DNA of 64,000 nt from Pichia kudriavzevii. Taxonomy: Eukaryota > Ascomycota > Pichiomycetes > Pichiales > Pichiaceae. The notes under the pieces are model-generated. The model had not been told where the DNA came from, ran no database searches, and was given only the letters and a program-made list of their open reading frames with translations. The number at the start of each line of letters is the position of its first letter. The first letter of the stretch is position 1. Shown in pieces: positions 49,819-62,200 of this stretch. Position numbers and translations under genes: made by a program. The stretch lies in the NCBI RefSeq assembly GCF_003054445.1, contig NC_042508.1, positions 1,736,001 to 1,800,000 of the forward strand, in the 5' to 3' direction.

Positions 49819-52172
49819 TGTGGTTAGTACGCTGTTGTAGCTGTAGTATAAGATCGAATAAGATGCAGGAATGCAAATATAGGTTTGTGGTCTTTTGAAT
49901 GGTATTCTTCACGTCCACTGCTAAAAACAGTTAATTTGAGTAGATTGCACAATAGCCGTCATCGCAAACCCCTAAAGTCGGATATGCGCCACTCAATAAA
50001 AAAAAAATATTCATGCGCCATGGAATATTATAAGAGGTAGCAGATTGCCTGATACCGCTCTAATTGCATATTGTCGATGTAGCAACTACAAACAAACAGC
50101 ATTAGCACTACCTCCTACAACCATCAACTAGAGAACTTGGATATAATGCGTGCCTTTTTAGTTAGTTGGTAGCACTAGTATACTACTCCAGACAGAAACA
50201 CCGAGATCCGTCAGCCCATGTACCAGGAAAAACAAAAAAAAAAATTATCGACGATATATGGAATCGTCAAATCACCATCTACTCAATATACTCGATATGC
50301 ACAACCCAAGTATATTTTTCTACTCAATAAACTCAAGTAGTGAAGAGTTCCAACGCCCAGACGAAACTACAAGTACTTTTACAGTTATACTGATTTTCTC
50401 CGATGCAATTCCGGTCACTCGCTATTCTTTCACAATTTGAAGCATGTCCCTATCCGGACAAATGTTTAGTTCATTATCTTTTAAATTTTTTGTCAAATTT
50501 TACATGCAGTATCTGTAATTGCTATCTTCTTTTATACAGCAGCTTCCCGGTTATTAACCTGTTTTCTATAGCACACTCTCTAACACCTGTCCGTGAAATA
50601 ATGGCAATTATATCTTTTCCCAGTTTTCAGAATTCTTGGCAATTCCAGGAACATTGAATCATAGATACTGAATTTTCATTTTGGTACAGCATCTGTCCCG
50701 ACTGTGCATGTCACTCTCTTTCTCTTTGTCTTTATTTTTTTTGGCTAACTGATAGTGTTGGGTTTCTTGCTGTAGTGTAATAAATTGATAACTATTTGAA
50801 GCCCAAAATCCTGAAAACCAATAAGATGAGACGAACTTATCGTAATTCTACAAAACAGTTGCTTTGTTCACTCCTGCTTGTATTCAATTGGCACTACTGT
50901 GTGTATTTTTTCTTTTTGTTTCAAGACTAATCCATATCCTGATTGGAAGTCTCTCTTTGAACTGGTGGTATTATGTTCCACATGCTTCGTCATTTCTGTA
51001 CAGTTATATCATTGTTGCCAATTTCAACAACCCACATTTTCTTTAGTGTGAAGCTAGGAGATTCAATTAATGCAATGTTTCGCTTTCATGCTAAAAGGTA
51101 GTTTCCAGGGGGATCAAAAGATCAATGAGTATAAGTTAGCCCATCAAACACTCAAATAGTCTTTAACATTCAAAATGAAGACTCCTTGTTGGAACGTGAG
51201 TTTTATACTTATTACCACATCCTTTGTTACACCTATCTATTTGTTGATGCTTGGTTGTTTTCGTTTGAAAACATACGTGTTTCCGTATCAACGATAATCC
51301 CTTTATTGGTGTTCTTTACCTTCCTCTAAAATGTTCTTTCGGGTTTTTGATCTCCGAATATAAAACCTGCTTTGATTTTATCTACAATTTTAAAAGTTTC
51401 CCAAGTTTGTTCAATTCTTGAAGTGCATTAATCGCTTTAAATAATTGGGGTTCACTACAAACAGCTAATATTGCAAGAAAGATGGAGTCTTTTAGTTCAG
51501 TTTTAAAATCAAGTCTATTTTGTAATCCATATTTATCTAGCCAATTTTTATGGGGGTAGTGGTGGCACCTCTGATCTTAATTTCTCTGAAAAGTATCTTA
51601 CCACTAACAAAATTTGTATATAAGGTTCCCTCCAAACCTAAACATTAGTTGACCTCAAAATGTCGTTCTTGGGACAAATAAAAAGGGAAAGACTAGGCAT
51701 TTTACAAAGTACAAAAATAGGCGGCCACTTAGGCACTATTTTCTGCATACTGTAGGATTTCACCCTAATTATTCCGATCCATGTACTCTTCATCCTATAC
51801 CTCTACTGATTCTACGCACTCAAGTGAAGCAGCTAATCAATTATATGTGATAAAAAAAAGACAGTTATACTGTTCACATCGTCACTAAAAATATTGATCG
51901 GATATCCGTCAATGAAATGCTCTACCTTTAGGGCGGATTTTGGGCAATGGTGACTTTCCTGCATTTCGGCTGGTGATCTATCTTTTAGCTTTCTAAACAT
52001 GTCGGCACGTGACGTGCCAACCTTTTTTTTTTTGTAGTGGTCGCGCTTTCTGTCTGTATATATCTAGCGCAACATGCAAGTGAACCTTCATTATTGTTGT
52101 GATCTTTAAAGTATATTTTCGTGTTTGTTGATCGTTAAATCATTGGGAGACACGATATACACCATTCTTTCA
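49819..52172. other. 2.35 kb gene-free divergent region between RTG3 and NTO1
   Basis: No ATG frame of significance was found on either strand. It includes RTG3 promoter DNA, long AT-rich stretches, poly-T near 52022-52033, and a minus-strand open stretch of about 65 codons at 51382-51576 with coding-like composition but no start. There is also a 31-codon ATG frame at 51660. Too long to be simple promoter DNA; it may hold decayed sequence, a non-coding RNA or a replication origin. Confidence 0.5.
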
Positions 52173-54620
52173 ATGAGTCAGAGTGGGATGACGATGGAGG
52201 CACCAGGAGACGAAGTCCCCGTCTTAACCCCAACTCCAGATGAACACATGTTGCTTCAAAATCCTCGTGAAGAAGTATCTTTCACAGAATACTATCAAAA
52301 CCTCGATCCTGAAGAGTTATTGCCAGTTTTCACATATAGCCACAGTGAAATTTACAGTAAAATTCTTGAAAATACAAATGGTCTTGATAGATATGATTAT
52401 AGACAACGTCGTGTAGACCAAATACGAAGCTCCAAACTCAAAACGCCAAACTTTAGAAAACTTGTGGATTTAGATTTTGAGGTTGAAAACAAGAAAAAGG
52501 AAATAGAACTTCAACAAAGCCCTGAAAATCCACGCATTCTCCGCAAATTAGGGTTCCATAATCTTGAAACAAAAAACGATCAAAAGCTAGATTTACCAGC
52601 AACATACTTTCGACCCAATTTGAACAACGATTCAATGGTTCGTGGGAAGCTCACGTATAAGTCAAAACATTTTCAAGTATTGTATGATATGGACGAAACC
52701 GATTTGCTGTTTGTAGATTGGATGAACTCAGTGGCAACGCAACCGGTATCACCAGATTTATTTGAGATTATAATCACTTTTTTTGAAACCCAAATTTACC
52801 AAGTAGAGAGAATTCTACCTCCAACAATCAAGGACAGAGCGACTATCGACTATCAACAGCACCAAGCAGCTATTCTTTACGGATCAGATGATGGAAAAGG
52901 ATGTGCTACCCAAGACGAACAGACATGCGCTGTGTGTGGGTCTGCAAATAGCGACAGTTCTAATTCCATTGTTTTCTGTGATGGTTGTGATATTGCAGTT
53001 CATCAAGATTGTTATGGTGTATCTTTTATACCCGAAGGCCCATGGTTATGTCGCCGATGTTTGATTGCTAGAAATACCGACGAAAAATGTGAATTTTGTC
53101 CGTCCATTACAGGTGCCTTCAAACAAACCGATGGTGGAGATTGGGCGCATGTCTTATGCACATTATGGACACCAGAGTTATATTTCGCTAATCCAATATA
53201 CATGGAGCCGGTTGAAGGTGTTGCCAATATTCCAAAAAGTCGATGGAAATTGGTTTGCTACATCTGTAAACAGAAAGTTGGAGTGTGCATTCAATGCAGT
53301 AAGCCGTCTTGTTTTGCTGCGTATCATGTCACTTGTGCCAAAAGAGCTGAACTTTGCATGAAATATAAAAAGGGAATCAAAGGTGCCATTCATGACAAGG
53401 GGACTTTAGTCAGTTACTGTGATAAACACACTCCAATTGAATGGGGGCATACCCACGATGTCAAGGCAGGTATTAATAAGACGAGACTTTTTTTCCATGA
53501 TAAAGTCCATAAAACTCAACATGGAAACACAAGCGCTATAGAAAAGACAGCCGTCACTGAACAAGAATACAAAGACTTACAAAGCACAAAATCGACAGAA
53601 TTCAGATGGCGATTGGGAGAGAACATCTATGTTATTCCAGAAATCTTTATTGATAGATTGACGAATTTTATCGAAGAAAACAAACTGACCAATATTCCAA
53701 GGAATGCAATGTATCAGATTGCCAAATACTACACCCTAAAGCGAAAACATATGGGGAAGGGACTAATAAAGAGACCAGATGTTTTCAATTATGCCGGAAT
53801 GACCATGGAGCAATTGAACAGGAGGGACGAAGCTGTTGCCTATTTCCAATATGATATTGGTCAGCTTCAGGAAACATCCAAACTAGTTCTTAAAAGATCA
53901 AGTAAGCAAAAGGAAATAAATGAAGTTTCTATCGATTTGCATAACAAACTAACGTATCCTAAACTATGGGCATGCCAAACTTTGGTAAATTTTCTTAAAG
54001 TCAATTTGGATTCCATATCTTATAGCATCCCTAAATATGCAGTAAAGCCTACAATTGATCAGATCTTCCAAAAAGTGGATAATTCTGAATATACAGATAT
54101 CGAGATACTAATCAAGGATATCGAAAAGTTTTGCAATTGGATACTATCTCTAAGTTTGAATTCCAATTCGCCGTTGGTTAAAGTCCAGAAGGTTTTCAAA
54201 ATCTGGCAACGGTACAAGAAATCAAAATATCAAACAGCTCGTGATTTTATCAAAATGGTGGAAGATGAGTGGGACTTGATCAAATCACAATTTGTGGCTA
54301 GCAAAGGCCTATCCTATAAAGCTATAGATAACTTTGATTGCTTCTACAATGAAAGAAAAAGAAAACATAAAAAGCCAAAAGGGGTTGATGGAAATTCTCC
54401 TGTAATAAGATTTGGAATTGAGGTGTCTCCGCTGAATGAACCCTCTGATAATAGAAGAACATTGCGAACTAGAAGAACTCCTTCATATAATGATGAAGCC
54501 GAAAAGCAAATTGCTGAAGCTACCAAAAAAGGCGTAGGGATCAAAGCAAGATTGGATAGGGTGAAATTACGTTCAAATGCACAAAACCTCCGGAAGAGCA
54601 AAAGACTAAAGAGCAAGTAA
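52173..54620 (+). CDS. NTO1: PHD-finger protein NTO1 (NuA3 histone acetyltransferase subunit)
   Basis: ATG 52173 (MSQSGMTMEAPGDE) gives 815 aa; the longer frame would start at a TTG. An EPL1-like block (KHFQVLYDMDETDLLFVDWMNS) precedes a PHD finger starting at Cys252 (CAVCGSANSDSSNSIVFCDGCDIAVHQDCYGVSFIPEGPWLCRRC) and an extended zinc knuckle/PHD2 (CEFCPSITGAFKQTDGGDWAHVLCTLWTPELYF ... CIQCSKPSCFAAYHVTCAKRAELCM). This PZP arrangement is that of Nto1 and human BRPF proteins. Nto1 bridges Sas3 to chromatin carrying H3K36me3. The C-terminus is Lys/Arg-rich with RTLRTRRTPSYNDEAE near the end. S. cerevisiae Nto1 is 748 aa. Confidence 0.95.
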   Translation: MSQSGMTMEAPGDEVPVLTPTPDEHMLLQNPREEVSFTEYYQNLDPEELLPVFTYSHSEIYSKILENTNGLDRYDYRQRRVDQIRSSKLKTPNFRKLVDLDFEVENKKKEIELQQSPENPRILRKLGFHNLETKNDQKLDLPATYFRPNLNNDSMVRGKLTYKSKHFQVLYDMDETDLLFVDWMNSVATQPVSPDLFEIIITFFETQIYQVERILPPTIKDRATIDYQQHQAAILYGSDDGKGCATQDEQTCAVCGSANSDSSNSIVFCDGCDIAVHQDCYGVSFIPEGPWLCRRCLIARNTDEKCEFCPSITGAFKQTDGGDWAHVLCTLWTPELYFANPIYMEPVEGVANIPKSRWKLVCYICKQKVGVCIQCSKPSCFAAYHVTCAKRAELCMKYKKGIKGAIHDKGTLVSYCDKHTPIEWGHTHDVKAGINKTRLFFHDKVHKTQHGNTSAIEKTAVTEQEYKDLQSTKSTEFRWRLGENIYVIPEIFIDRLTNFIEENKLTNIPRNAMYQIAKYYTLKRKHMGKGLIKRPDVFNYAGMTMEQLNRRDEAVAYFQYDIGQLQETSKLVLKRSSKQKEINEVSIDLHNKLTYPKLWACQTLVNFLKVNLDSISYSIPKYAVKPTIDQIFQKVDNSEYTDIEILIKDIEKFCNWILSLSLNSNSPLVKVQKVFKIWQRYKKSKYQTARDFIKMVEDEWDLIKSQFVASKGLSYKAIDNFDCFYNERKRKHKKPKGVDGNSPVIRFGIEVSPLNEPSDNRRTLRTRRTPSYNDEAEKQIAEATKKGVGIKARLDRVKLRSNAQNLRKSKRLKSK

Positions 54621-54790
54621 AACTACCTTCTATAGTGCATCGCTTTGAAGATATCACCAATTTTGATAAGAAGTGTTTTTTATTAGAGATGATATAATAA
54701 ACTAAACCTCACTTATAAATAAAATTTATAAAAGGAAAGAAATACAAGTTAAGATTATGGTGTATGAAGATAAAGATATCGAGGGTACGC

Positions 54791-57540
54791 TTACAACTTA
54801 TCGTAGAATTCTTCGTAACCTGGAACATTTTCCTTCATACCTCTCTTCTTTCTTGCTTCAAGGACGATGGAACCTGGCTTGGTGGAAGCATCAGTTGGAT
54901 CACCACCCATAGTATCCCAGTGGTCGAAGATCATAGTTGGGAAAGCTTGACCACCAGTGGCTTGTCTTAATTCACCGGTGAAACCGAAAGATTCATTGAC
55001 AGGCATGTAAGCCTTAACAGTGAATAATGGGGTACCTGGTCTTTGTTCTTCAGAAATAACTTGACCTCTCTTTCTGTTCAAGACAGAGTAAATACCACCA
55101 ATAGCGGATTCTGGACATTGAATTTCAACCAAGAAGATTGGTTCTTGGATTCTTGGTTCAGCTAACAACATAGAAGCAAAAGTGACTCTTCTCATAGTTG
55201 GCATGATTTGACCTGCACCTCTATGGATAGCATCTGCGTGTAAAGTAACATCCATAATGTTGAATCTGATACCTCTCAATTGTTCACCTAATAATGGACC
55301 TTCCTTAACAGCCCATTGGAAACCAGAGTTAACGTGATCCTTAATTTCGTTTAAGTATTGGACAGCCTTGGTTTCATCAACAACAACGTTAGCACCAGTA
55401 CCATCTGGACCGAAACACCAGATCTTTCTAGCTTCGGAGACATCCCAACCGTATTCATCAGCCATTAATCTTGCTCTGACCTTGACATCAGCTCTTGGAT
55501 CAATGATACCGTTTTCAATAGCAAGGTTGACTTCTTCTTCCATTGGGGTAGCCTTCAAGTAAATTCTGTTATGCTTGTTTGGAGACTTAGATAATGCGAC
55601 AATTCTGGATTCGGATTCGACGGTTTCTCTGTAAGCAACAACTGGTGGAGAAATCTTCAATGGAACACCAGCGTGATCTTGTTGTAAATCGTTTAAACAA
55701 ATTTCCAAGTGTAATTCACCAGTTGCAGCAACAATATGTTCACCAGATGGAGACATGTAAGTTAAAACACATGGATCGGACTTGGACAATCTCTTTAAAC
55801 CTTCAACTAATTTTGGTAAATCGTTACCGTTCTTGACTTCAACAGCGACTTGGACAACTGGAGAAACAGAGAACTTCATGACCTTCATGTTGTGTGCGGT
55901 TTCAGAAGTGGTTAAGGTACCAGACTTTAATAAGAATTGATCGATACCGACTAAACCAATAATGTTACCTGCTGGACAGTCATCAATTTGTTCAACACCT
56001 CTACCCATCATCAAAACGGTTCTTTGGATAGCCTTGACGAATAAGTCATCCTTCTTACCGACTTGGTAGTTTGGACCTTGAATTCTGACCTTCATACCAG
56101 ACTTAACCGTACCTGCGAAAACTCTACCGAAAGCGTAGAATCTACCCTTATCAGAGGTTGGGACCATCTTAGAGACGTATAACATCAATTCTGCCTTTGG
56201 ATCACAGTTCTTGATTGCGATACAGTGTTCGTCATCAGATGGACCCTCGTATAATTGGTCAGCTCTGTAAGCTTGTGCAGTAACTGGGGATGGTAAGTGG
56301 ATAACAATCATTTCCAACATAGCATCTGCAGCTGGCAAGAATTTTCTCATAACGACCTTCATTAAAGCCTTACCTTCTAATTCTCTTTCTTCTGCCTTTA
56401 GGTTGATTTCTAATTTTTCAACTAAGGTGTTAATTTCATCCTTCTTGAAGTTCATGATAGCATTGATCAATCTGAAAATTGGGTCCAAGACGAACATGTT
56501 GAAGGCTCTTTCTAATGGCTTACCATCAGCATCCTTGTCCTTGTTGGTCCACTTCTTGGTCTTTGGGTTGAAGAAAGAGTCACCCCATAATCTTTGCATC
56601 ATCTTCTCTCTGTCAACACCGAACTTCTTGGAGTATCTAGTAGCAAATTGTCTGACAGTGAAAGCCCAACCGTGTAAACCAGAACCGAAAGCAACGGTAC
56701 CCTTGTCTGGGTAAACTTGACAGTCACCTAAAACTTTATCGTGATAAGTTGCAATAACAACGTTAACGGATTCAATAGTTCTGGAGAAAGTTTGGTATAA
56801 GTCTTCCTTGGTGATTTGTAATTCCAACATAGCTCTATCAACCTTGTTGATAACTAAAACTGGCTTAATTCTTTCACCAAGAGCTTGTCTCAAAACGGTT
56901 TCAGTTTGGACACAGACACCTTCAATAGTATCAACAACAACCATAGCACCATCGGTAACTCTTAAAGCAGCAGTAACTTCAGAAGAGAAATCAACGTGAC
57001 CTGGAGAGTCAATCAAGTTGATTAAGAACTTAGTACCATCGGTCTTTTGCTTGATTTCCTTGACATCGTCTTCACCCATTTCTGAGAAAAGGGAAATAGC
57101 AGTGGACTTAATAGTAATACCTCTTTCTTGTTCATCCTTTCTGGTATCCATAAATCTGGCTTCACCGGCCTTACCAGCGGAAATAATACCTGCCCTTTGG
57201 ACTAAGGAATCAGTCAAGGTGGACTTACCGTGATCGACGTGGGCAATGACAGACATGTTTCTGACATTACTGACACGGTCCATCAATTCTCTAATTTGTT
57301 CAGTAGTGAAGTTAACTATATTGAGAAATGGATAGTAAATAGGTTAGTAACTCTGATTGTGTTCAGACTACTTGATTCATAGAGTCGTACATCCTCCAAA
57401 CACTTATTATCGAATAACTGTATTGATAGTGAAAATTGAATAAAAAAAAAAAGGAAATTCGATTAGTCCTACTTGATGGCCTGTTGTTTGGTGGCTACTG
57501 TACTTTATCCATATTATCTGTTGACAAGATACATACCCAT
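54791..57540 (-). CDS. EFT2: translation elongation factor 2 (eEF2), two exons with 4-nt first exon
   Basis: The main frame lacks an in-frame N-terminal ATG before MDRVSNVRN. Splicing joins a 4-base exon ATGG (57540-57537) across a 221-nt intron (57536-57316; GTATGT, TACTAAC as complement of 57343-57349, TAG acceptor) to exon 2 starting TT AAC TTC ACT. This gives [34 protein letters not shown]. The result is 842 aa, exactly the length of S. cerevisiae eEF2, and the diphthamide histidine in DAIHRGAGQ falls at residue 699 as expected. The G1 motif AHVDHGKST is at 26-34. The protein drives ribosomal translocation. S. cerevisiae EFT1/EFT2 have no intron; related yeasts do, by my recollection. Codon bias is extreme. 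Confidence 0.97.
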
Positions 57541-57926
57541 TGTGAAAGTTGAGGTTTATGGTGCAGAGAGAAGAAATTTTACAAGACCAACGACGCAAAC
57601 CTATGGGAAAGAAGTAGAGCTGGAAAAAGGCAGACGAGATTAATATCAACTCTCGAGAGGAGTTTCCACGAGGAAAATGAAAATTTTTTCACTACTCAGG
57701 TGGTTTCCCAAAGGGGAAAGCGCGCACTAGGAGATTAGAAGCTTGGGAAAATCCTTCTGGTGACGCCGGGTAACCTTTGTTTTCATATAGATGAGGCTCA
57801 TGTATTTGCTAATGTGGCAGTTAGCTGGGACTGCAATTTGAAAATATAGACAACGTTACAATGTCTTCCCCTTTGTACATTAAACAACGCTTACATAATT
57901 TACAACAGTAATTTATGTGTCTCAAT
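57541..57926. promoter_or_regulatory. 386-base EFT2 upstream region
   Basis: Lies between the eEF2 start exon and the YIF1 stop, which run on the same strand. It contains C/T-rich segments on the coding (minus) strand near the start. No specific RP-type site was identified. Confidence 0.5.
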
Positions 57927-58770
57927 TTAGGTGAGCAGCCACAAAAAACCTCCTTGTATAACAAAACAGTAAAGAAACAAGTATTGCATCCGCATCCTGC
58001 TTTCCCCACCGTATCCACCACCAGGCAACACCACATATTTCAAGCTTCTCATTAGGAAGAATCCATGCGAGAAGACAAGCAGCCCCAATACAAAGTACCT
58101 CAGTATAATCGATCCTTTGATAAGCCCATTCAATAAAGAAAACACTAAAATTGGAACAAATTTATAACCAGTGTAGCTAACTAAATCCCACATTTTACTG
58201 CTTCTTGAATTGATGCCTAAAACATAGAATGATATCCTCAACAAAACAAAATCCATAAGGTAAAACGCCAAAGTCCTGGTGGTGGCGTATCCTAACATCT
58301 CCGGATGGAAGTCCCCGCTAACACCTGCCTTGAGTGCCCATAACAAAATATAGGAAAGAAACGACATCACTGGAATATACAAGTCAGGAGCATTGACATC
58401 TTCAATTGGAGTTGCGTAAACATCTGCAGCTGGCTGTCCATTAATGGTAGCATCACTTGAACCCTTGAGTTGTCTTATCCAACTTTTATTTCTATATGGG
58501 AACAGGACTAAAAACAACTTCTTAAGAACGTATGAGTTGGAGACCTTGAAATAATACTTGATATCATTATTTGTTACAAGCTGGCCAAGGTTTTGTTGCA
58601 TGTATTGTTGTGAGGCGTTGAATGCCGTTTGGGAAAATTGTAAACCCATTTGAGTGGCTGGATCACTGAAAAATGTATTGAAAGGTGCTCCATTTGGATT
58701 CCCATTCATTTTCCCACTAGTTACTGAGCTTCCCTGATGTTGTTGTGGATACCCAGTCTGTTGCTGACCA

Positions 58771-58822
<52 letters not shown>

Positions 58823-58916
58823 CATATTGGTTAGTTATGTTGACGCCTTGAGAAGGATAGCCTGGACTCTGGCTCCTCGTGTCATTGTTCAATTGAGCTT
58901 GATACGGATTATACAT
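57927..58916 (-). CDS. YIF1: YIF1-like Golgi COPII vesicle protein
   Basis: The 329 aa protein has a Gln-rich N-terminus (an uninterrupted Gln run at about residues 33-48), then the Yif1 block FFSDPATQMGLQFSQTAFNASQQYMQQNLGQLV and ALFPYRNKSW-like segment, then DVNAPDLYIPVMSFLSYILLW and four to five membrane helices to the C-terminus. Yif1 (314 aa in S. cerevisiae) pairs with Yip1 and Yos1 in ER-to-Golgi vesicle formation. The Gln run is encoded by an almost pure CAA repeat on the coding strand and may vary in length. Confidence 0.92.
58774..58820. repeat. CAA trinucleotide run encoding polyGln in YIF1
   Basis: Plus-strand TTG repeated about 15-16 times without interruption, read as CAA on the coding strand. 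A pure trinucleotide run of this length is typically unstable. Confidence 0.95.
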
Positions 58917-59101
58917 CTCAATGAATGTATGACGTATTATGAAGTCAAAGAAGCCAAGAAGAAACCCAAAAAATATTAGAGATCATTCGGTGGTAAATTA
59001 AAAATAGAGTTCCCAGTTTCTTCAATATGTACTTAGTCAATCGACATGGATTATTCGCTGCTCGTTTTGCATAGAGGTCTGGTTCACCAGAAAAATTCCT
59101 A

Positions 59102-59107
59102 ACGCGT
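59102..59107. promoter_or_regulatory. MCB (ACGCGT) upstream of POL2
   Basis: A single ACGCGT, about 100 bases before the POL2 ATG. MBF drives DNA replication genes in S. cerevisiae through this hexamer, so late-G1 control of POL2 is a reasonable inference. Confidence 0.55.
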
Positions 59108-59205
59108 CCATTTCTTCCTTCTTAATATAATCAAGGCACAAAATCGTGTCATTACTGTAATACAGATCTAACCAGTTTAGTGTCACATAGTTGTTGCAGC
59201 CTTAC

Positions 59206-62200
59206 ATGTCATTACGTGGAAACTCTAAAGGCTCTTCCTCGGCTCGGTTTGTGAGAAATAAACGCACAAATTATCAGCAAAATAATGATGAGCATCCTCA
59301 ATTTCAAGTTAACTACAATGATTTCTCCGGTAGATTGTCTGATAGAAATGGGAACAATGTATTTAGTGATAGGGATATGGAAAGGATGAATCAAGTTAGA
59401 GAAATAGATCAAATTGATGCAATTTTTGGCTTTGAAAAATTTGAATCAGGACCAAGGAAGAAGGGGTGGCTTTGTAATATGCATCCTACTTTAATTCAAG
59501 ACGATGAATCACACAAACAACTTTCTGCTGTCGATTATTACTTTCTCGATGAAGAGGGTGGTTCATTTAAAGTTTGTTTGCAATTTGATCCTTATTTTTT
59601 AGTTATGTGTCCACCTAGTAAGGAAACAGAGTTGGAAGAATGGTTGAGAAGAACTTTAGAAAATACAGTGAAAACCATCACGACCATCCAAAAGGAAGAT
59701 TTGGATTTGGCTAACCATTTGACGGGCAAAAAGAGAACTCTGGTTAAGTTAGAGTTTAACAATATATCTGATTTGTTGGACGCTAGAAGAGTATTGCAAC
59801 CATACATCAAAAAGAACAAGGAGAAAAAAGAAAGCAATGATATCTATAAATCCGCAAATCTCAACTACAATAGTATAATGAAGGACAACTCAGAGAATGA
59901 CGATCTTTTGATGGACATTGAAGAAACCGAAAATATAGATTTCAAGTACACAGACGCATCGGAACTGATGCTGGATCTTAGAGAGTACGATGTTCCTTAT
60001 CATGTTAGAGTTTCAATAGATCAAAACATCAGAGTCGGAAAATGGTATGATGTCGAAGTTACCCCTTCGAACACCGTCATCACCGAAGATACTGAGAAAA
60101 TTGCCTTTGCAGATCCCGTCGTTTTGGCATTTGATATCGAGACAACGAAAGCGCCATTGAAATTCCCAGATTCCTCAATTGATCAAATTATGATGATTTC
60201 TTATATGATAGACGGTGACGGTTTTCTTATCACAAATAGATCCATCATATCAGAGGACATTCAAGATTTCGAGTATACCCCCAAACCAGAGTACCCTGGT
60301 GAATTTATGATCTTTAATGAGCCCAATGAAAAGGCAGTGATTGAAAAATTCTTCCAGCATATAAGAGACGTTAGGCCCACTGTTATTGCTACATTTAACG
60401 GTGATTTTTTTGATTGGCCCTTCGTTGAAAATCGAGCTAGGTATCACGGCCTGGACATGTTCAAGGAGATTGGGTTTGCGAAAGATGCAGAAGAGGAGTA
60501 TAAATCAAGCTATTGCACACATATGGATTGCTTTCGATGGGTCAAACGTGATTCCTACTTACCTCAAGGTTCGCAGGGTTTAAAGGCCGTTACAACAGCA
60601 AAATTGGGCTACAACCCGACTGAGTTGGATCCCGAACTGATGACCCCATACGCCTATGAACATCCCCAGTTGTTGTCTGAATATTCTGTTTCCGATGCTG
60701 TGGCAACTTACTACCTTTACTACAAATACGTCCATCCTTTTATCTTCTCCCTCTGTACTATTATTCCCCTAACTCCTGATGAAGTCTTGAGAAAAGGTAC
60801 TGGTACATTATGTGAGATGTTGTTGATGGTTCAAGCTTATTTGCAGAATATCTTATTGCCTAACAAACATATGGATCCACCGGAAAGATTTTACAATGGA
60901 CATTTGTTAGAATCAGAAACCTATGTTGGTGGGCATGTTGAATCATTAGAAGCCGGTGTTTTCAGAGCGGATTTGAAGAATCACTTTAACATCGATCCAA
61001 CCGCTGTTGATGAAGTTGTCGCTGATTTAAGGAAAGCTCTAGAGTTTGCTATTGTTGTGGAAGGTGGTAAAAAACTAGAAGATATCACTAATTTTGATGA
61101 GGTATACAATGAAATAAAGTCGCAACTACTACAGCTTAAAGAGAAAGTCAAAAGATACGAAACACCCTTGATTTATCACGTCGATGTGGCTTCCATGTAT
61201 CCGAACATTATGACTACCAATCGTTTGCAACCTGATTCCATGAAAACTGAAGAAGATTGTGCTTCGTGTGATTTTAACAGGCCCGATAAGAAATGTGATA
61301 GAAGATTAACATGGGCATGGAGGGGTGAATATTATCCGGCAGAATCAAACGAATACAATATGATAAAAAATGCAGCACAGAGTGAATTGTTTCCACCGAA
61401 GTTTCCCGGAGGACCCAAACGACGTTTTAATGATCTTCCCTATCCTGAGCAAGTTTCTCAAATAAAGAAAAGGGTTGCCGATTATTCTAGAAAGATTTAT
61501 CACAGACTAAAATGTACCGAAATTGTTGAGCGTGAGGCAATTGTCTGTCAAAGAGAAAATCCGTTCTATGTAAATACAGTCAGAAGCTTCCGGGATAGAC
61601 GGTATGATTTTAAAGGATTGACTAAAGTTTGGAAGAACAAAATCAAAGATATTAACCCAAAAGATAAGCATGCAATTGATGAAGCCAAGAAAATGGTTGT
61701 TTTGTATGATTCCCTGCAGTTGGCTCATAAAGTTATTTTGAATTCTTTCTATGGCTATGTCATGCGTAAAGGTTCAAGATGGTATTCCATGGAAATGGCA
61801 GGTATTACATGTCTCACAGGTTCCACAATTATCCAAATGGCGAGAAAGTTGGTCCAAAGATTTGGTAGGCCGTTGGAGATTGATACAGATGGTATTTGGT
61901 GTATCTTTCCTTCCAGTTTCCCTGAGGAGTATAACTTCAAGCTGCGGAATGGTAAAACATTCTCTGGCTCTTACCCTTGTTCTATGCTAAACTATTTGGT
62001 TCATGAGAGATTTACAAACCATCAGTATCAAACATTAATTGATCCGGATAAATATCGATATGAAATAAAGTCCGATAACTCTATATTTTTTGAAGTTGAT
62101 GGTCCGTACAAAGCCATGGTTTTACCAACATCAAAGGAAGAAGGTAAAGGTTTGAAGAAGAGATATGCTGTTTTCAATTTTGATGGGTCGCTTGCCGAAT

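Noticed and set aside
50144-50230. D-loop-like string (TAGTTAGTTGGTAGC) suggesting a tRNA
   Set aside because: No matching acceptor ends, anticodon arm or T-arm follow.
51660-51755. 31-codon ATG frame upstream of NTO1
   Set aside because: Too short, no known match, and no splice signals attach it to anything.
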